A DNA stretch of 64,000 nucleotides from Paramecium sonneborni (lineage: Eukaryota > Ciliophora > Oligohymenophorea > Peniculida > Parameciidae): positions 448,915 to 512,914 of the forward strand of contig CAJJDN010000030.1 of the NCBI GenBank assembly GCA_905182985.1, written 5' to 3'. The translations under genes were made by a program, and so were the position numbers. The notes beneath the pieces were generated by a model. It had not been told where the DNA came from. It made no database searches and worked only from the letters and a program-made list of their open reading frames with translations. This document shows positions 49,010-59,742 of the stretch, in pieces. Positions within the stretch are counted from its first letter, which is position 1, and each line of letters opens with the position of its first letter.

Positions 49010-50277
49010 TCAGTTAAAACCATGATGTGGCTAAAACCTAAGGCAATATCTTTAATCTAAATATTTTATAATCCTAATTCAGGAATCAACCTAGTGTATG
49101 TTTCATAGAATGGAATATCCATATATCTTAAATCTTCACCTCCCCAAATAATGCAATCTCCTTTACTAGTTAAAACAGCAGATCTATCAAATTTAGCATA
49201 AATCTTAACAATTTTTTCATCATGTTCAAGTGGTAAATAAATTTCAGTTTAGCCACTAAATTCAAAATCAAATTTGGATTTAATTCCCAATTGATTATGT
49301 AATAAGCAACCAAAAAAGAGTAATCTATTTTTAGTAGTTAATACAAGATTGTGTGCTTGACCTGAAACAATTTATTGAATATATTCATCTGGTTATAAAT
49401 CTAAAAACACTTCTGTTGGTTCTTTAATTCTATCAATTTCATTATTCATTCCACATTATCCATACATATTTAAACCACAAGCATAAATTCTATTATCAGA
49501 TACTTATAATAGTGTGTGATGAGCACCAGAACTAATTTTTGATATTTTTTGATTTCCTATATCCATTAACTGTCTATTCTAAACAAATTCAACTAAAAAC
49601 AATTATAAATATTGAAATCAATACCGAAGATTTAATTTTAATCTTTTCTTCTTGTTTCCATAAATTAATAATGATTTCTTTTACCAGATCCATAAACAAC
49701 TCCTCCTTCAGTCAATAATAAACTGTGTTAATAACCACATGCTACTTAAATAACTTTATCTTTAGTTGGTAATTACAATTATTTAAACTAAAATTAATAC
49801 TTTAATTCACCATTTCCCAACTATCCTTTATAGTTTTCTCCCATCCCATAACAAACTCCATCATTCATTTAAATTATTATAAAACTACCTCCAACTCCAA
49901 ATGATTTAATTGGAGCATCTATAATTGGTTTATTTAATAAAACTGGTTAAACTATACCACCTCTCATTGATAACATTGTACCAAGTGGAGAGTATTTCTA
50001 TAATTCATTATAATTTATATACTTGCCATAATTAACATAAAGTTGGATTTCTTTTATAAAAAGATAATGTTCTATTCTCTGTCATTGCATCTAATTGCCA
50101 ACCCCAATGTAATAATTATCCATCTTATAATAATGCAAATGATTGTGTCATATTAGCTTCTAATTATTTTACTCCAACATTTGATAAATCAGGTATTAAT
50201 GCAAAATGTTCCAAACTTTTAAAATTCCCTTAACCCAATTACCCCATAAAATTCAACCCTTTTGCAAATACTTTCAT
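49010..50277 (-). CDS. RCC1-repeat (beta-propeller) protein
   Basis: Protein of about 400 residues made of RCC1-type repeats. Typical repeat cores are GLNFMGQLGQGNF at the very N-terminus, GMGENYKGQLGNGE, QVACGYQHSLLLTEGGVVYG, ISSGAHHTLLQVSDNRIYAC with GLNMYGQCG, IVSGQAHNLVLTTKNRLLFF, and DIALGFSHIMVLTD at the C-terminus. Some repeats in the middle (about 49610-49700) are crossed by an intron or are degenerate. Known relatives act as Ran exchange factors or as scaffolds; the catalytic status cannot be read here. The start at 50277 is fixed because the first repeat begins within nine residues of it. Confidence 0.85.
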
Positions 50278-50285
50278 TAATTAAA
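50278..50285. promoter_or_regulatory. 8-bp shared intergenic region between divergent start codons
   Basis: The RCC1-type gene starts at 50277 (minus) and the HSF-type gene at 50286 (plus). The 8 bases between are all A or T. Each conserved domain begins almost at its Met, so neither start can move far downstream. Upstream noncoding exons cannot be excluded. Confidence 0.6.
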
Positions 50286-51177
50286 ATGTAAGATAAATAA
50301 AAACCTAAATTATTTCTAGAAAAACTATTCGCTTTACTAGAGGTAAATTCAAATGTAACTAGTCTGGTGAAGCCTATAATATTATTCAATGGACTGTTGA
50401 TAAAGATGCTATCAAAATTATTAATCGATCCTAATTGATTCGTGATATCCTACCCAACATTTTCAAATAGACATCCTATAAAAGCTTCACTAAATAAATG
50501 AACCTTTATAATTTTAAAAGTACTAAAGATGAAAATGGCTTTACCATTTTTATTAATCCACATTTTACTCAAAGTTCTCTTAATCTTACATAAATTATGG
50601 CAGAGAAACGTACTATTAAAAAGACAAAAAAAGAGGATACTAAAAGGAAAAGTGATTTGTAAAATGAACATGAATAGTTAAAATAAAAATTAATGGATTT
50701 ATTCAAATACCAAGTGAAACTTTAAAATGAAATCAAAACATAATTGGAAATACACAAACATCTTCAAATGAGAGTGGGAATTATTAAAAAATGTATTTAT
50801 AACCGTAAAGAGAATGGATTAAAGAGAAGAAGAAAAATTTATAATTTTTTGAATTCTTTTTTCACACATCTCAAGTCTTCAGTCATATGTATTCATTTTA
50901 CATTTACAGAAAATTAGGTCAAAAATTTCTTATTTTGAATCACGATCTTATTTGTTAATGTGATGAGAACGATGAAGAATAATGTCTTGATTTTTAGACT
51001 TCAAGGTCATTATATCAAACACCTTATTTGACACCACGAAACCTAACCATTTTTTAATAAAATTCTATAAGATAATTATAAGATTTATTTTATGATGAAG
51101 ATAATAAGCCAAAGTCTTTTTTATCACTTACACCAGAATAATAAAAATAATTTATTGAAACCATATGGGATGATTGA
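50286..51177 (+). CDS. Heat shock factor-type transcription factor
   Basis: HSF DNA-binding domain at the N-terminus: PKLFLEKLFALLE, a 20-nt intron (about 50343-50362), then EAYNIIQWTVDKDAIKIINR, SQLIRDILPNIFKQTSYKSF and TKQMNLYNFKST. It is followed by a basic stretch (KRTIKKTKKEDTKRKS) and a coiled coil (HEQLKQKLMDLFKYQVKLQN) as in HSF trimerisation regions. A second intron of 21 nt near 50888-50908 opens the C-terminal part, which ends TPEQQKQFIETIWDD at TGA. The usual recognition-helix pattern SFVRQLNMYGF is changed to SFTKQMNLYNF, so DNA specificity may differ. A second HSF-type gene lies 3.2 kb downstream on the same strand. Confidence 0.85.
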
Positions 51178-51432
51178 ATTATCTATATATTTATAATACA
51201 TATAATTTATTTTTAATTCAATATTTTAAGATTATTCAGAAATCTAATTTGATTATTAAAATATTTAGAGGTTTTCCTTAAATCACTCAAGTTATTAATA
51301 TTTTAAGAGATAATTACATAAATTCTGTTAGATTAAATATTGTTTAGAGAATAAATTAGAATAATTATGTGCTAATTCTAAATTTTAAATCGTATTTATT
51401 TATTGTAATATTTTATTATTTTAAATAATAAT

Positions 51433-51895
51433 ATGAAGAGCATTCCTATATAAAAAGCTTAATCTGAAATTAATGATTATATTGAAAAAACAAAATAATC
51501 TGTTCAAGCTTAAAAATAAATTGTAGATATTCTGGATGCTCAACTTGACTAATTATATAAATTGTAGAATATTAGAAATTAAATCGATTAAACATCTGAT
51601 TATACTTAGAATATGATTACCGAACTAAAAAATTAGGAAAAAGAGTTAGAGGGGATTTCTTAAGAATAAGATGAATTGATATAAACACTAGAAAAAGCAG
51701 TTACAAATGAAAAGTATGTAGATTAAGAAGCTGCTCGATTGTAGCAATATGAAAATACATTAATATAGAGGATGTCTAATTATATATAAGAAGTATTATA
51801 TAAAATTAACTAAATAGATAAAAAGCGGCTAAAACACAAGCTTAAACTTATTATAAAATTATTTTTTTGTTTTAGATAACCATTCCTAAAAATGA
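51433..51895 (+). CDS. Small coiled-coil protein, Nup62/Nsp1-C-like pattern
   Basis: About 145 residues of almost pure coiled coil: MKSIPIQKAQSEINDYIEK, VDILDAQLDQLYKLQNIRNQ, NQEKELEGISQEQDELIQTL, NEKYVDQEAARLQQYENTLI. The layout resembles the C-terminal coiled coil of nucleoporin Nup62/Nsp1 without its FG repeats, but this is a weak resemblance. A 25-nt GT...TAG intron near 51795-51819 leads to TGA 51895; without it the frame would run into the next gene. It could also be another helical subunit. Confidence 0.55.
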
Positions 51896-51974
51896 ATGTA
51901 TATATATATTATAATTTAAATGTTTAAATAAAAAAATTAAAACATCTTTCTTAAGTTTTGATAAATAAAATTAT

Positions 51975-54260
51975 ATGAAAAAACAATCCCATACAAGGAC
52001 TCCTGATTAATATGTTGATTTATTTACAACAAATAAACAATAAAAGCTAGAAGAAGATGAATCTGTACCTTTAGAATTAACAAGAATGACATCACTAAAT
52101 AAGATAAATACTGATGGCTAGAATTTTTATATAAATATATTACATGGAAATTAAGAAATGCCAATAAATCTTGCTTAATACTTAAGGGAATAAGTAAGTA
52201 TAATTTGATATCATTTTAAGTATGAATTGACTCATACTTTTAAAAATTATCCGCCAGAAGAATATTATGGGAATTGTGAATATAAATTAAAAATAATAAG
52301 TGTAGATTAATGTAAAATGGAACATAGAACTACTTAAATGTAATTTAGGTAAAATTCTAAAATAAAATGAATAGATTAGATGAAGGAAAAGGTATAGCAT
52401 ACTATAGAGTTGGCGTAGAAGATGATGGTACACCAACTGGTTTAAATTTAGATGAAATGTTAGTATCTATATAATGGTTAATTAAATTTGCTAATAATAA
52501 CAAAGCTGAAATTATATTATAGAAAATTCATTAAGGAAGAAAGAATATATAAAAAATAGCTGAATTCATGGTAAGAAGAAGACTATAAGATTCAATTAAA
52601 ACTGATATTAGAGTAGTAATGTTAGGTTAAATGAATTCAGGAAAATCATCTTTAATAGGTATGATAACTACTGGCAAGTCGAATATCGGAAGACAATAAT
52701 TCGGAAGATTATTTAGATAAGTAGTTGGATTTGATAGTAAAGGAAAAGTTGTTAATAAACTTAATTTATTGGGATAAGAAAAAGAAGATTAATATGTATT
52801 TGAGAATTCCACTAAAATTATAACCTTTATTGATCTTTTGGAAACTTAACATTATAATTTTAATGAAGCAATGTAAAACATTTAATCTTAATTTCCTAAT
52901 TATTTTATGTTGGTTATTAATGCCATTTAGTAATTAGGTAAAGACTTTATATAATAATTAAAATTAACCTTAACTTAATAGATACCAATTTTTATTGTTG
53001 TCACTCATGCTGATAAATTAAAAGATGATTATGAATTAGAAATATTATTATATAATATTAGATAAAAATTAAAAGAACATATCATTAAATCAATCCCTAC
53101 TATTTTAGTAAGATCTACTGAAGATGTTATGTTATTTAGTAAATAAATTATTGATTAATATGAAAAGGAAACTGTTATTCCAGTTTTTATATTATCTAAT
53201 TTAGAATTTAAGACTCATCATTTGTTTTTATAATTTTTAAATCAATTACCTTTAAAATATGAACTTACTAATAATACTACCCAACCAGTAGAATTTGGAA
53301 TTCATTAAACATTTGAAATTGCTCTTACCAAATAAATTGGTGATGAATAACCCTCAATAGAATCTGAAAGCTTTACTGTTGAAGATGTATATATTTGAAA
53401 TTTTATATAAGTCAACTCTTAAATCTAATAAAGGATTAATTCAAGTTTAAGATCGAAAATTGCTAATCTTAGGAGGAACTGTAACAAAAGGTATAATGAA
53501 GAAGGGATAAACTTTATTAATGGGTCCTGATAAAACTGGAAACTTTTACCCTATCTTAGTTTAAAATCTTTAATCAAATAGAGTAAAAGTAAAATCAGCT
53601 TTAAGTGGATAATTATGTACAGTCTAATTTTCACTTGTAAATTCTTACAAAAAGAATTTTGGAACTTCTGAAAATCCAATAAGAAAAGGAATGGTTCTGG
53701 TTGATGCTAAACTTAAACCTAATAGCTATACAATTTTTATAGTTAATCTATAATTTTTTACAGCAGGTTGGAAATAAGCCTAATAGTAAATATAATAATA
53801 AGAATATATATCATTGAACTAAACACAATAATCTAATTTTTCAAATGAAAAAATTTTTTTATCTTAATCTCACGAATTATTAGTTCATACTCCATATTCC
53901 AAGTAAATTTATATTAAAATTAGACAAATATGTTTAATTTAGGAAAATCTTAAACAAAATCCACCTTTATTATTTAAATAACCTAGTTTAACAAGAAAAA
54001 CTTCTAGATCTGTTGAAGGTAAAACCCATTCATTATCATAAAGATGTCTTTAGAAGAGCAAATCAAAAAAAGACAAAATTCAACAAAGTATTTTAATACA
54101 TAATTTAGAAATTAATATATGTGAAATAAATTCTGGAGAAACTTTATCTTTAAAATTAAGATTTAAATATTAGAGTGAATATTTAACATAAGGTATGAAA
54201 ATAATGATAATGGAACAAAAATTTTCAGCTTTTGGGCATATAGTATCTATGGAAATTTGA
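51975..54260 (+). CDS. GTPBP1/GTPBP2-like translational GTPase
   Basis: Protein of about 735 residues resembling the EF-Tu-related GTPBP1/2 proteins linked to ribosome rescue and mRNA turnover. An N-terminal segment ends with YYRVGVEDDGTPTGLNLDEM, a family hallmark, after a 26-nt intron near 52351-52376. The G domain has IRVVMLGQMNSGKSSLIGMI (P-loop), GFDSKGKVVN (switch I area), ITFIDLLETQHYN (the DxxG motif reads DLLE, and the usual GHE is missing) and IFIVVTHADK (TKxD/NKxD position). Beta-barrel domains follow (LLILGGTVTKGIMKKGQTLL, IRKGMVLVD), and the C-terminus KFSAFGHIVSMEI ends at TGA. A 25-nt intron near 53392 removes an in-frame TGA. GTP hydrolysis may be altered. Confidence 0.85.
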
Positions 54261-54339
54261 AATGTTACAAAAAATATTTTATATTAGTTTATATTATCAA
54301 TTTTATATTTATTGTATATTAAAAAGCATTAAATATTAT

Positions 54340-55265
54340 ATGAATACCGTACCAAAAAAAGAAGTTAAAAGCTTTATTGGAATTCTTTTACAAATTTTAG
54401 ATGTATTTTAATAATATTATGCAGAATTAATCCCTTTAAAATATAATAAGGAAAAATGAAGAAAACAATGGATTCATAATTGTAAATTAGAAAGAGTTCT
54501 TAGAAAAAATCCTTTTTTAATATTATAAATCCAAAACATTTGCTAGTTTCAGAAGGTATTATTATAATTAAAATTTAGATCTTTAAATTCTTATGGATTT
54601 TAAGTTTATTAATTATAAAATGGTTAAAAATTATTCATCAATAAGAATATTATTTCCATCAATTAAAATATTCATAAAAGAAATCTAAACCCTCCCTTTT
54701 AGAATTATTACCAGCTGATTGAATCAGAACATTAAATTTTGCTTTTACAACTTACTTAAATAAAAAAAAATTAATAATTGATGGAGTAAAATATTAAGAG
54801 AGTTCTTTCTTTATAAGAGGAAATAACAAGAAAAATGAAATTAACTATGATAGTAAAAATATAAATAATGTTAGCAATATATTTAAGGGCTTTTAGATGG
54901 GTTCATTAAAGGTAAAAAAGCTGAATAATTTGTGTTATAATTTTGTTTTTCAATTAAAAATAAACAATTTAGTAATATATTTGAAACTATTAGAAAAATT
55001 TATGAAGGTTAATTTTAAAAAAGCCTTATAATTACCAGATATCAACTATTATCCATTATCTGAGATCTCATAAATCAATCCTTAAAATAAATAAATAAGT
55101 TTCTTTGAATTAATGATGAATCTTAATTTCAATATTCATGATTTCTTCTCAGTTTAATTATTTAATAGGATGTTGAATGATAAGGTTTTAGATAATAAAG
55201 AGCAAGAAGAAGATTAAGAAAGTAATCTAAGTCATTTTTTTTGTTTAAATTAAATGGAAATGTGA
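54340..55265 (+). CDS. Heat shock factor-type transcription factor, diverged
   Basis: Second HSF-type gene. With a 22-nt intron near 54401-54422 and a 23-nt intron near 54556-54578 removed, the DNA-binding domain reads SFIGILLQILDNQSLQNIIR, NGFIIVNQKEFLEKILFQYY, KSKTFASFRRSLNSYGFQVY and QLQNGQKLFIN. This keeps the F-xSF-R-LN-YGF recognition-helix pattern better than the copy at 50286. A coiled coil follows (IESEHQILLLQLTQIKKNQQ, LSLQEEITRKM), then a less conserved tail ending CLNQMEM at TGA after one or two more introns that I placed only roughly (about 54855 and 55007). Confidence 0.78.
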
Positions 55266-55327
55266 TTTTAATGTAAATATAATTTTAATCTAATTAATTA
55301 AAGATCTATTTTAACTATTTAAATATA

Positions 55328-57251
55328 TCAAAACTATTTAATTGAGCTTCTTGATATTTTATCAAAAGCTTAATCAATACTAGCATATTTTTATTTATAT
55401 TCTTCAAGTAAAATTTCTTAAGATTAAGTATTAATATACTAAATTAAGATTTAAATAAATACTTGTAAATACTCAATGGAAGATTTTTTAAGGATTTCTG
55501 AAGGGCTCCATTTTAATAAATACGAAACAACTAGAGCAAGGCTAAATAAAACTTGAATAATGATTTCATATTGTAATTTAATGTCATTTTGAATATTCTT
55601 ATTAAATTAATTTATACCTTAAATGAGGGTATTTTTTAGATAAAAATTTTTGCTTAATCTCTCAACAATTCAAAAAGTGTATATTAAGATGTTTTATTAA
55701 TTATTTCCTCAAAATTTGATTTTTTTTTGGACTTTTCAAGATTTATTTTAGCTTATTGCAAAGCTTTAGAAAAAAATGAGTCAATAATTTTATGTTCTTC
55801 ATCAATTTTTTTCTAAAAATTATCATATTTTTCTTATAAATCTTAGGAGAGGGATTATTCAAATTAGACTACTGATCTAATTTCATAAATTTATTAAAGT
55901 AATGATTGGGAAATTAAAAAAATGAGTTTTAGAATTACAAATTCTAAAGTAGTTGATTCAAATTCTGTATTAAAGAGTCTCACATAACTAAGAGTTTATG
56001 ATAAACTAGAATAAATATTTCTAAAATATTAAATTTTGACATACCTCTATTCAATATAATAATCTAATTATTTTTTTAATATTTTAGTTTTTTAATCTTT
56101 AAAAAGATCTTTGGTAATACATAATTATTTTTTAAGTAATTCTTGATCTCCATTTAAATCTAAAATATTGATAAGATTTTAAATTTACTGTTTTAATTAT
56201 AGATAGCTTAATTTTCATTTAAATGAATGCCAGAAATAGTTTTTTATTCAATATCTTAATAAAATTATCTATTTTTTTCACAATCAAAAGTCTTAGGCTC
56301 AAGATCAGATTTTTAGATTAATGTATTCATAGAAATAGATAATAGAGTTGATTATACAATTAAAGTATTAGCTATATTAAGTAATTTTAAAAGAGGATGC
56401 GAATAAACTTAAGACCAATTTAATCTTTCACTTGGATCAAATCTAAGAGTTTTTTGTAGAAAATCTATGGACTCATTACTGATAGTTTAATCACTGCAGG
56501 AAAAATCCTTAAGTAAGTATTTTGATTACTATATTATTTTCTTTGATGTTATAAATTAATTCTTCTTTGGTTGAACCATTAAATGGAAATCTCTTATATA
56601 GCAGTTTAAAATAGATAACACTTGCAGAATATAAATCAGAGACCATGGAAGAATTGGTTTGATTTTGTAGAATTTCAGGTGGAATTATTTCTTTTACAAT
56701 TCCAAAAGAATCAAAATCCTGATCATTATTCATATTGGCTATTTCATCAATAAAGATATTTATCTATCCTATTTTTATTTCATCATTTAAAAAAAATATA
56801 TTTTTAGGACTTAGATCTACAAAGGTAATTTGATTCTCATGCAAAGCTATATGAAACAAAATCATACATTTTAATCCATTTAAGATTTCTCTAAAGTAAC
56901 ATTTAGCTTTATCTTCGTTAATAATTGAGGTAGTCATTATTTCATCTAAAGTTCCTTAATTAATTTACTCCATAAAAAAATAGTAATTTGTTGGAGATTC
57001 TTTTAAATCAATGAATTAAATGACATTCCTACTTGAAACCCCACAAAGTTTTTTAAACATCTATTAAATAGATGGAATAATTGGTGGCTTAGAAATTACT
57101 TGAATTACACACTATCCATTTTCTCCTAAAATACAAATATCATGATTTAAATACCGTTTTCTGGATGCAGTTTAATAGCATTATGATAGACTCTTTTTTT
57201 ATTTGAGAATATTTAGTCTTTTATAAGGAAATCCTTGAGTTATTTATTCAT
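55328..57251 (-). CDS. Pseudokinase (kinase fold lacking catalytic residues)
   Basis: A protein-kinase-like domain in an apparently intact gene, but without the residues needed for catalysis. The start MNKQLKDFLIKDQIFSNKKR, a 29-nt intron (about 57121-57150), FFMEQINQGTLDEIM (hinge), AKCYFREILNGLKCMILFHI, then HENQITFVDLSPKNIFFL where HRDLKPEN should be (His and Arg replaced, Asp and Asn kept). IKIGQINIF stands where the DFG should be. Later IIPPEILQNQ (APE-like), SDLYSASVIYFKLLYKRFPF and LRFDPSERLNW are kinase-typical. The C-terminal region (about 55330-56250) is helical, e.g. LEEYKQKYASIDQAFDKI before TGA. It probably acts as a scaffold or regulator. Confidence 0.75.
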
Positions 57252-57318
57252 CAATAAACAATTTTATTATAAGAATTTTAAAAAATATACATTTTATCAC
57301 AATCCTCATTATTATATT

Positions 57319-58296
57319 TCAAATTTGAATTGTAGTGGGAACATTTAATCCTTATTTTAAAAAAATTAAAACTAATTTAAGTTAAAACAAATAACTTACT
57401 TTATTGGAAACCTAGTATTTGATTTTATTGTATTTTCCTTTTATTCCAATAATTCCTAAACCATTTTAATTAAACTTAATTAAGAATTAAATGTATACCT
57501 TAGTAATTAAAAATAGATTTTCATCAACCTTATGTCTTAATCCAAAATTTAAGAAAGTTGAGTATTAACTTATTTTATAAATTCTGTTTATTTTGAATGC
57601 TAATTATGTATTATCTTTGAATGGTGATTAGATCATCAAACTTGACTCATTTTATGAACTAAGAGATTAGTGAAATATTTGATTACTAAGTTAATTTAAT
57701 TTTTTAATCCTATTTTTCAGCATATTAGCAGAATTATGAAAATTATAATTATTTATTTTTGAAACACAATTCAAGTATTGTTTTCATTTTCCAATCATTT
57801 TACAAATATTTTTTTTTTGCAAAGAAATTAAATTCAGAGGATTTTTAGGTTTTGTTGTATTAACAATAAAATTAATACTATTTTTCAAGAGTTAACTTAA
57901 ATCCTGTGTTAAATTATTGTAAAGTGTCAATAAAATTAGGTGATTTAAAAAATAATTTAAAAGCTTCATCGATTTTGTAATTAATTAATATATTGTATGT
58001 TGAATCATTTGCAAAAGTATTAATGAAGCTAAATTTTGGAGTACAATATTGAAATTAAGCTTATGCAGTAAATTTTTGATTTGTTGCATAACATCTAGTA
58101 GAATAACTCTATTAATTAGTTATTAAAATACAAAGGGTTATTCTTTGTCTTTAGATTTAAAAACAAACTGTGTGTTATTATCGTTTAAGTTTAATAAATT
58201 AGAGTCTTTTGGATATTGATGCATAATATATTTATTAATACAATATTGAAATGTAAAATAATCTTGTGCTTTAAAAGTTTTTATAGAACAACCCAT
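57319..58296 (-). CDS. Possible mitochondrial porin/Tom40-like beta-barrel protein
   Basis: About 298 residues starting MGCSIKTFKAQDYF. After one or more introns the sequence shows alternating strands typical of a beta barrel: YNILINYKIDEAFKLFF, STFLNFGLRHKVDENLFLIT and NGLGIIGIKGKYNKIKYQVS, ending LNVPTTIQI at TGA. The KVDENLFL...GLGIIGIKGKY portion resembles the last strands of VDAC/Tom40 proteins, and the length fits VDAC. Introns of about 24-28 nt near 57405, 57493 and 57665 keep the frame. The N-terminus up to about 58150 is less certain. The family assignment is tentative. Confidence 0.42.
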
Positions 58297-58316
58297 TCAT
58301 AGAAGGAATTGTATTA

Positions 58317-58681
58317 ATGGATAAAGAGGGAATAGAGTAAGAAATATAGAGAAACTTAGAATAATAGCGGCATTTTAAAATGAAAATAGCAAGTTGAGAA
58401 CAGGAGCATAATCATTAATGTATGTAGTAGCGATTTAATAATGCAATGAGAATTTAAGAAAACTTTCTGATTCTGAAACAAAGCAAATTACATTAGTTTA
58501 TGAGTATTGAATAATTTATGAATTTAGTGAATGGATAATTTATTTCGAAATTTGGACCCATACAATATTGATATTTTATTGTAATATAAAGGCAAATATT
58601 GAGTCATTAAAATAACTTGGATAGGATTTAAAGCGAATACTTTCACCTTATAATGATTTATTAGAAAAATAGTAAAAATGA
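58317..58681 (+). CDS. Small hypothetical protein, frame partly unresolved
   Basis: Starts MDKEGIEQEIQRNLEQQRHF at ATG 58317, only 20 bp from the divergent start of the neighbour. The middle (NENSKLRTGAQSLMYVVAIQ, QCNENLRKLSDSETKQ) and the end (NIESLKQLGQDLKRILSPYN, DLLEKQQK, TGA 58681) are clearly protein-like and helical. They need one frame change near 58385 and an intron around 58480-58520 that I could not place exactly. It ends 12 bp before the next gene's start. No family recognised. Confidence 0.45.
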
Positions 58682-58693
58682 ATTAAATAAATT

Positions 58694-59522
58694 ATGTCAC
58701 ATATAATGTCATTAAGATCATTTATTCTGATAAGCTTAGTATATGTAGGATATTGTAAAGAGTCAGGTGAAAAACATCTAACAATTCTTACTCAATCTAT
58801 AGGATCTATGTTGGTTTCAGAAATAGGAGACAAAGTATATAAAAAGTTAAAAGATAAAAATAGACATTTTTCTTGGCGGCCATATTGTCAATGAAATTTA
58901 ATAGAATAGCTGTATTCACTGGAGCAGCAGGAGCATTGGTCTTAATGACAGCTATAAGTTGTGCTTTTGGTATTATAGTTCCAACTCTTTTGCCAAGATT
59001 TTATACTGCGATTGTTGTGACCATTATATTTTATTTCTTTGGTTGTAAACTTCTCTTTGATTGGTATCATATGGAGAATGAAGGGGATAAAGAAGAATTG
59101 AAATAAGTGGAATTGGAGTTAGAAGAATTAGACAAAAAATTACTCAGCAGCCATAAAATAATTGATCCTGAAAATCCATCTGAAGGACAAAAATAAGGTA
59201 AATGATTTAAATCAACTAAGATTTGGTATCTGTTGTGCCAATTTAATAAATTATATGGTAAGCCTTTATAATGACATTTTTGGGAGAATGGGGTGATAGA
59301 AGTTAGATAACAACAATAAGTTTATCTGCTGTTTAAGATGCTGACATAGTGTTTTTAGGATGCAGCATAGGACATTTAATATGCACTACTATAGCTGTAG
59401 TTGGAGGAAAACTGTTAGCACATTAAATTTCTGAAAAGACTGTTAATTTAGCAGGAGGAATAGTATTTATAATATTTGGGTTGATGCATACTTATGATTT
59501 AATAACTGGTAATTTGGATTGA
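58694..59522 (+). CDS. GDT1/TMEM165 family (UPF0016) cation transporter
   Basis: Golgi-type Mn2+/Ca2+ transporter of about 258 residues. A signal peptide-like N-terminus (SLRSFILISLVYVGYC) is followed by the first signature SEIGDKTFFLAAILSMKFNR, which is split by a 29-nt intron (about 58837-58865). Membrane segments follow (AGALVLMTAISCAFGIIVP, FYTAIVVTIIFYFFGCKLLF), then an acidic linker (ELELEELDKKL), and a 23-nt intron near 59197. The second signature reads AFIMTFLGEWGDRSQITTIS, with further membrane helices to GLMHTYDLITGNLD at TGA. Both E-x-G-D-(K/R)-(T/S) motifs are intact. The gene begins 12 bp after the upstream stop. Confidence 0.93.
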
Positions 59523-59742
59523 ATATTACAATGAATATTGATAATATATTCAAATCATTCTTCTTTCTTCTTATAATTAAATATAATTCCAATAAAAGAT
59601 ATTACATATATTTCTGTCTCAGAAAACGTGTTAAATATTACTTGATTAAAATATAGCTCTATGGATAATGAAGCAAGAAATATAAAGTTTATAAAACTTG
59701 AATTGTTTATAAAAAAAAAGAAATCTTATTTTTAAATAAATA

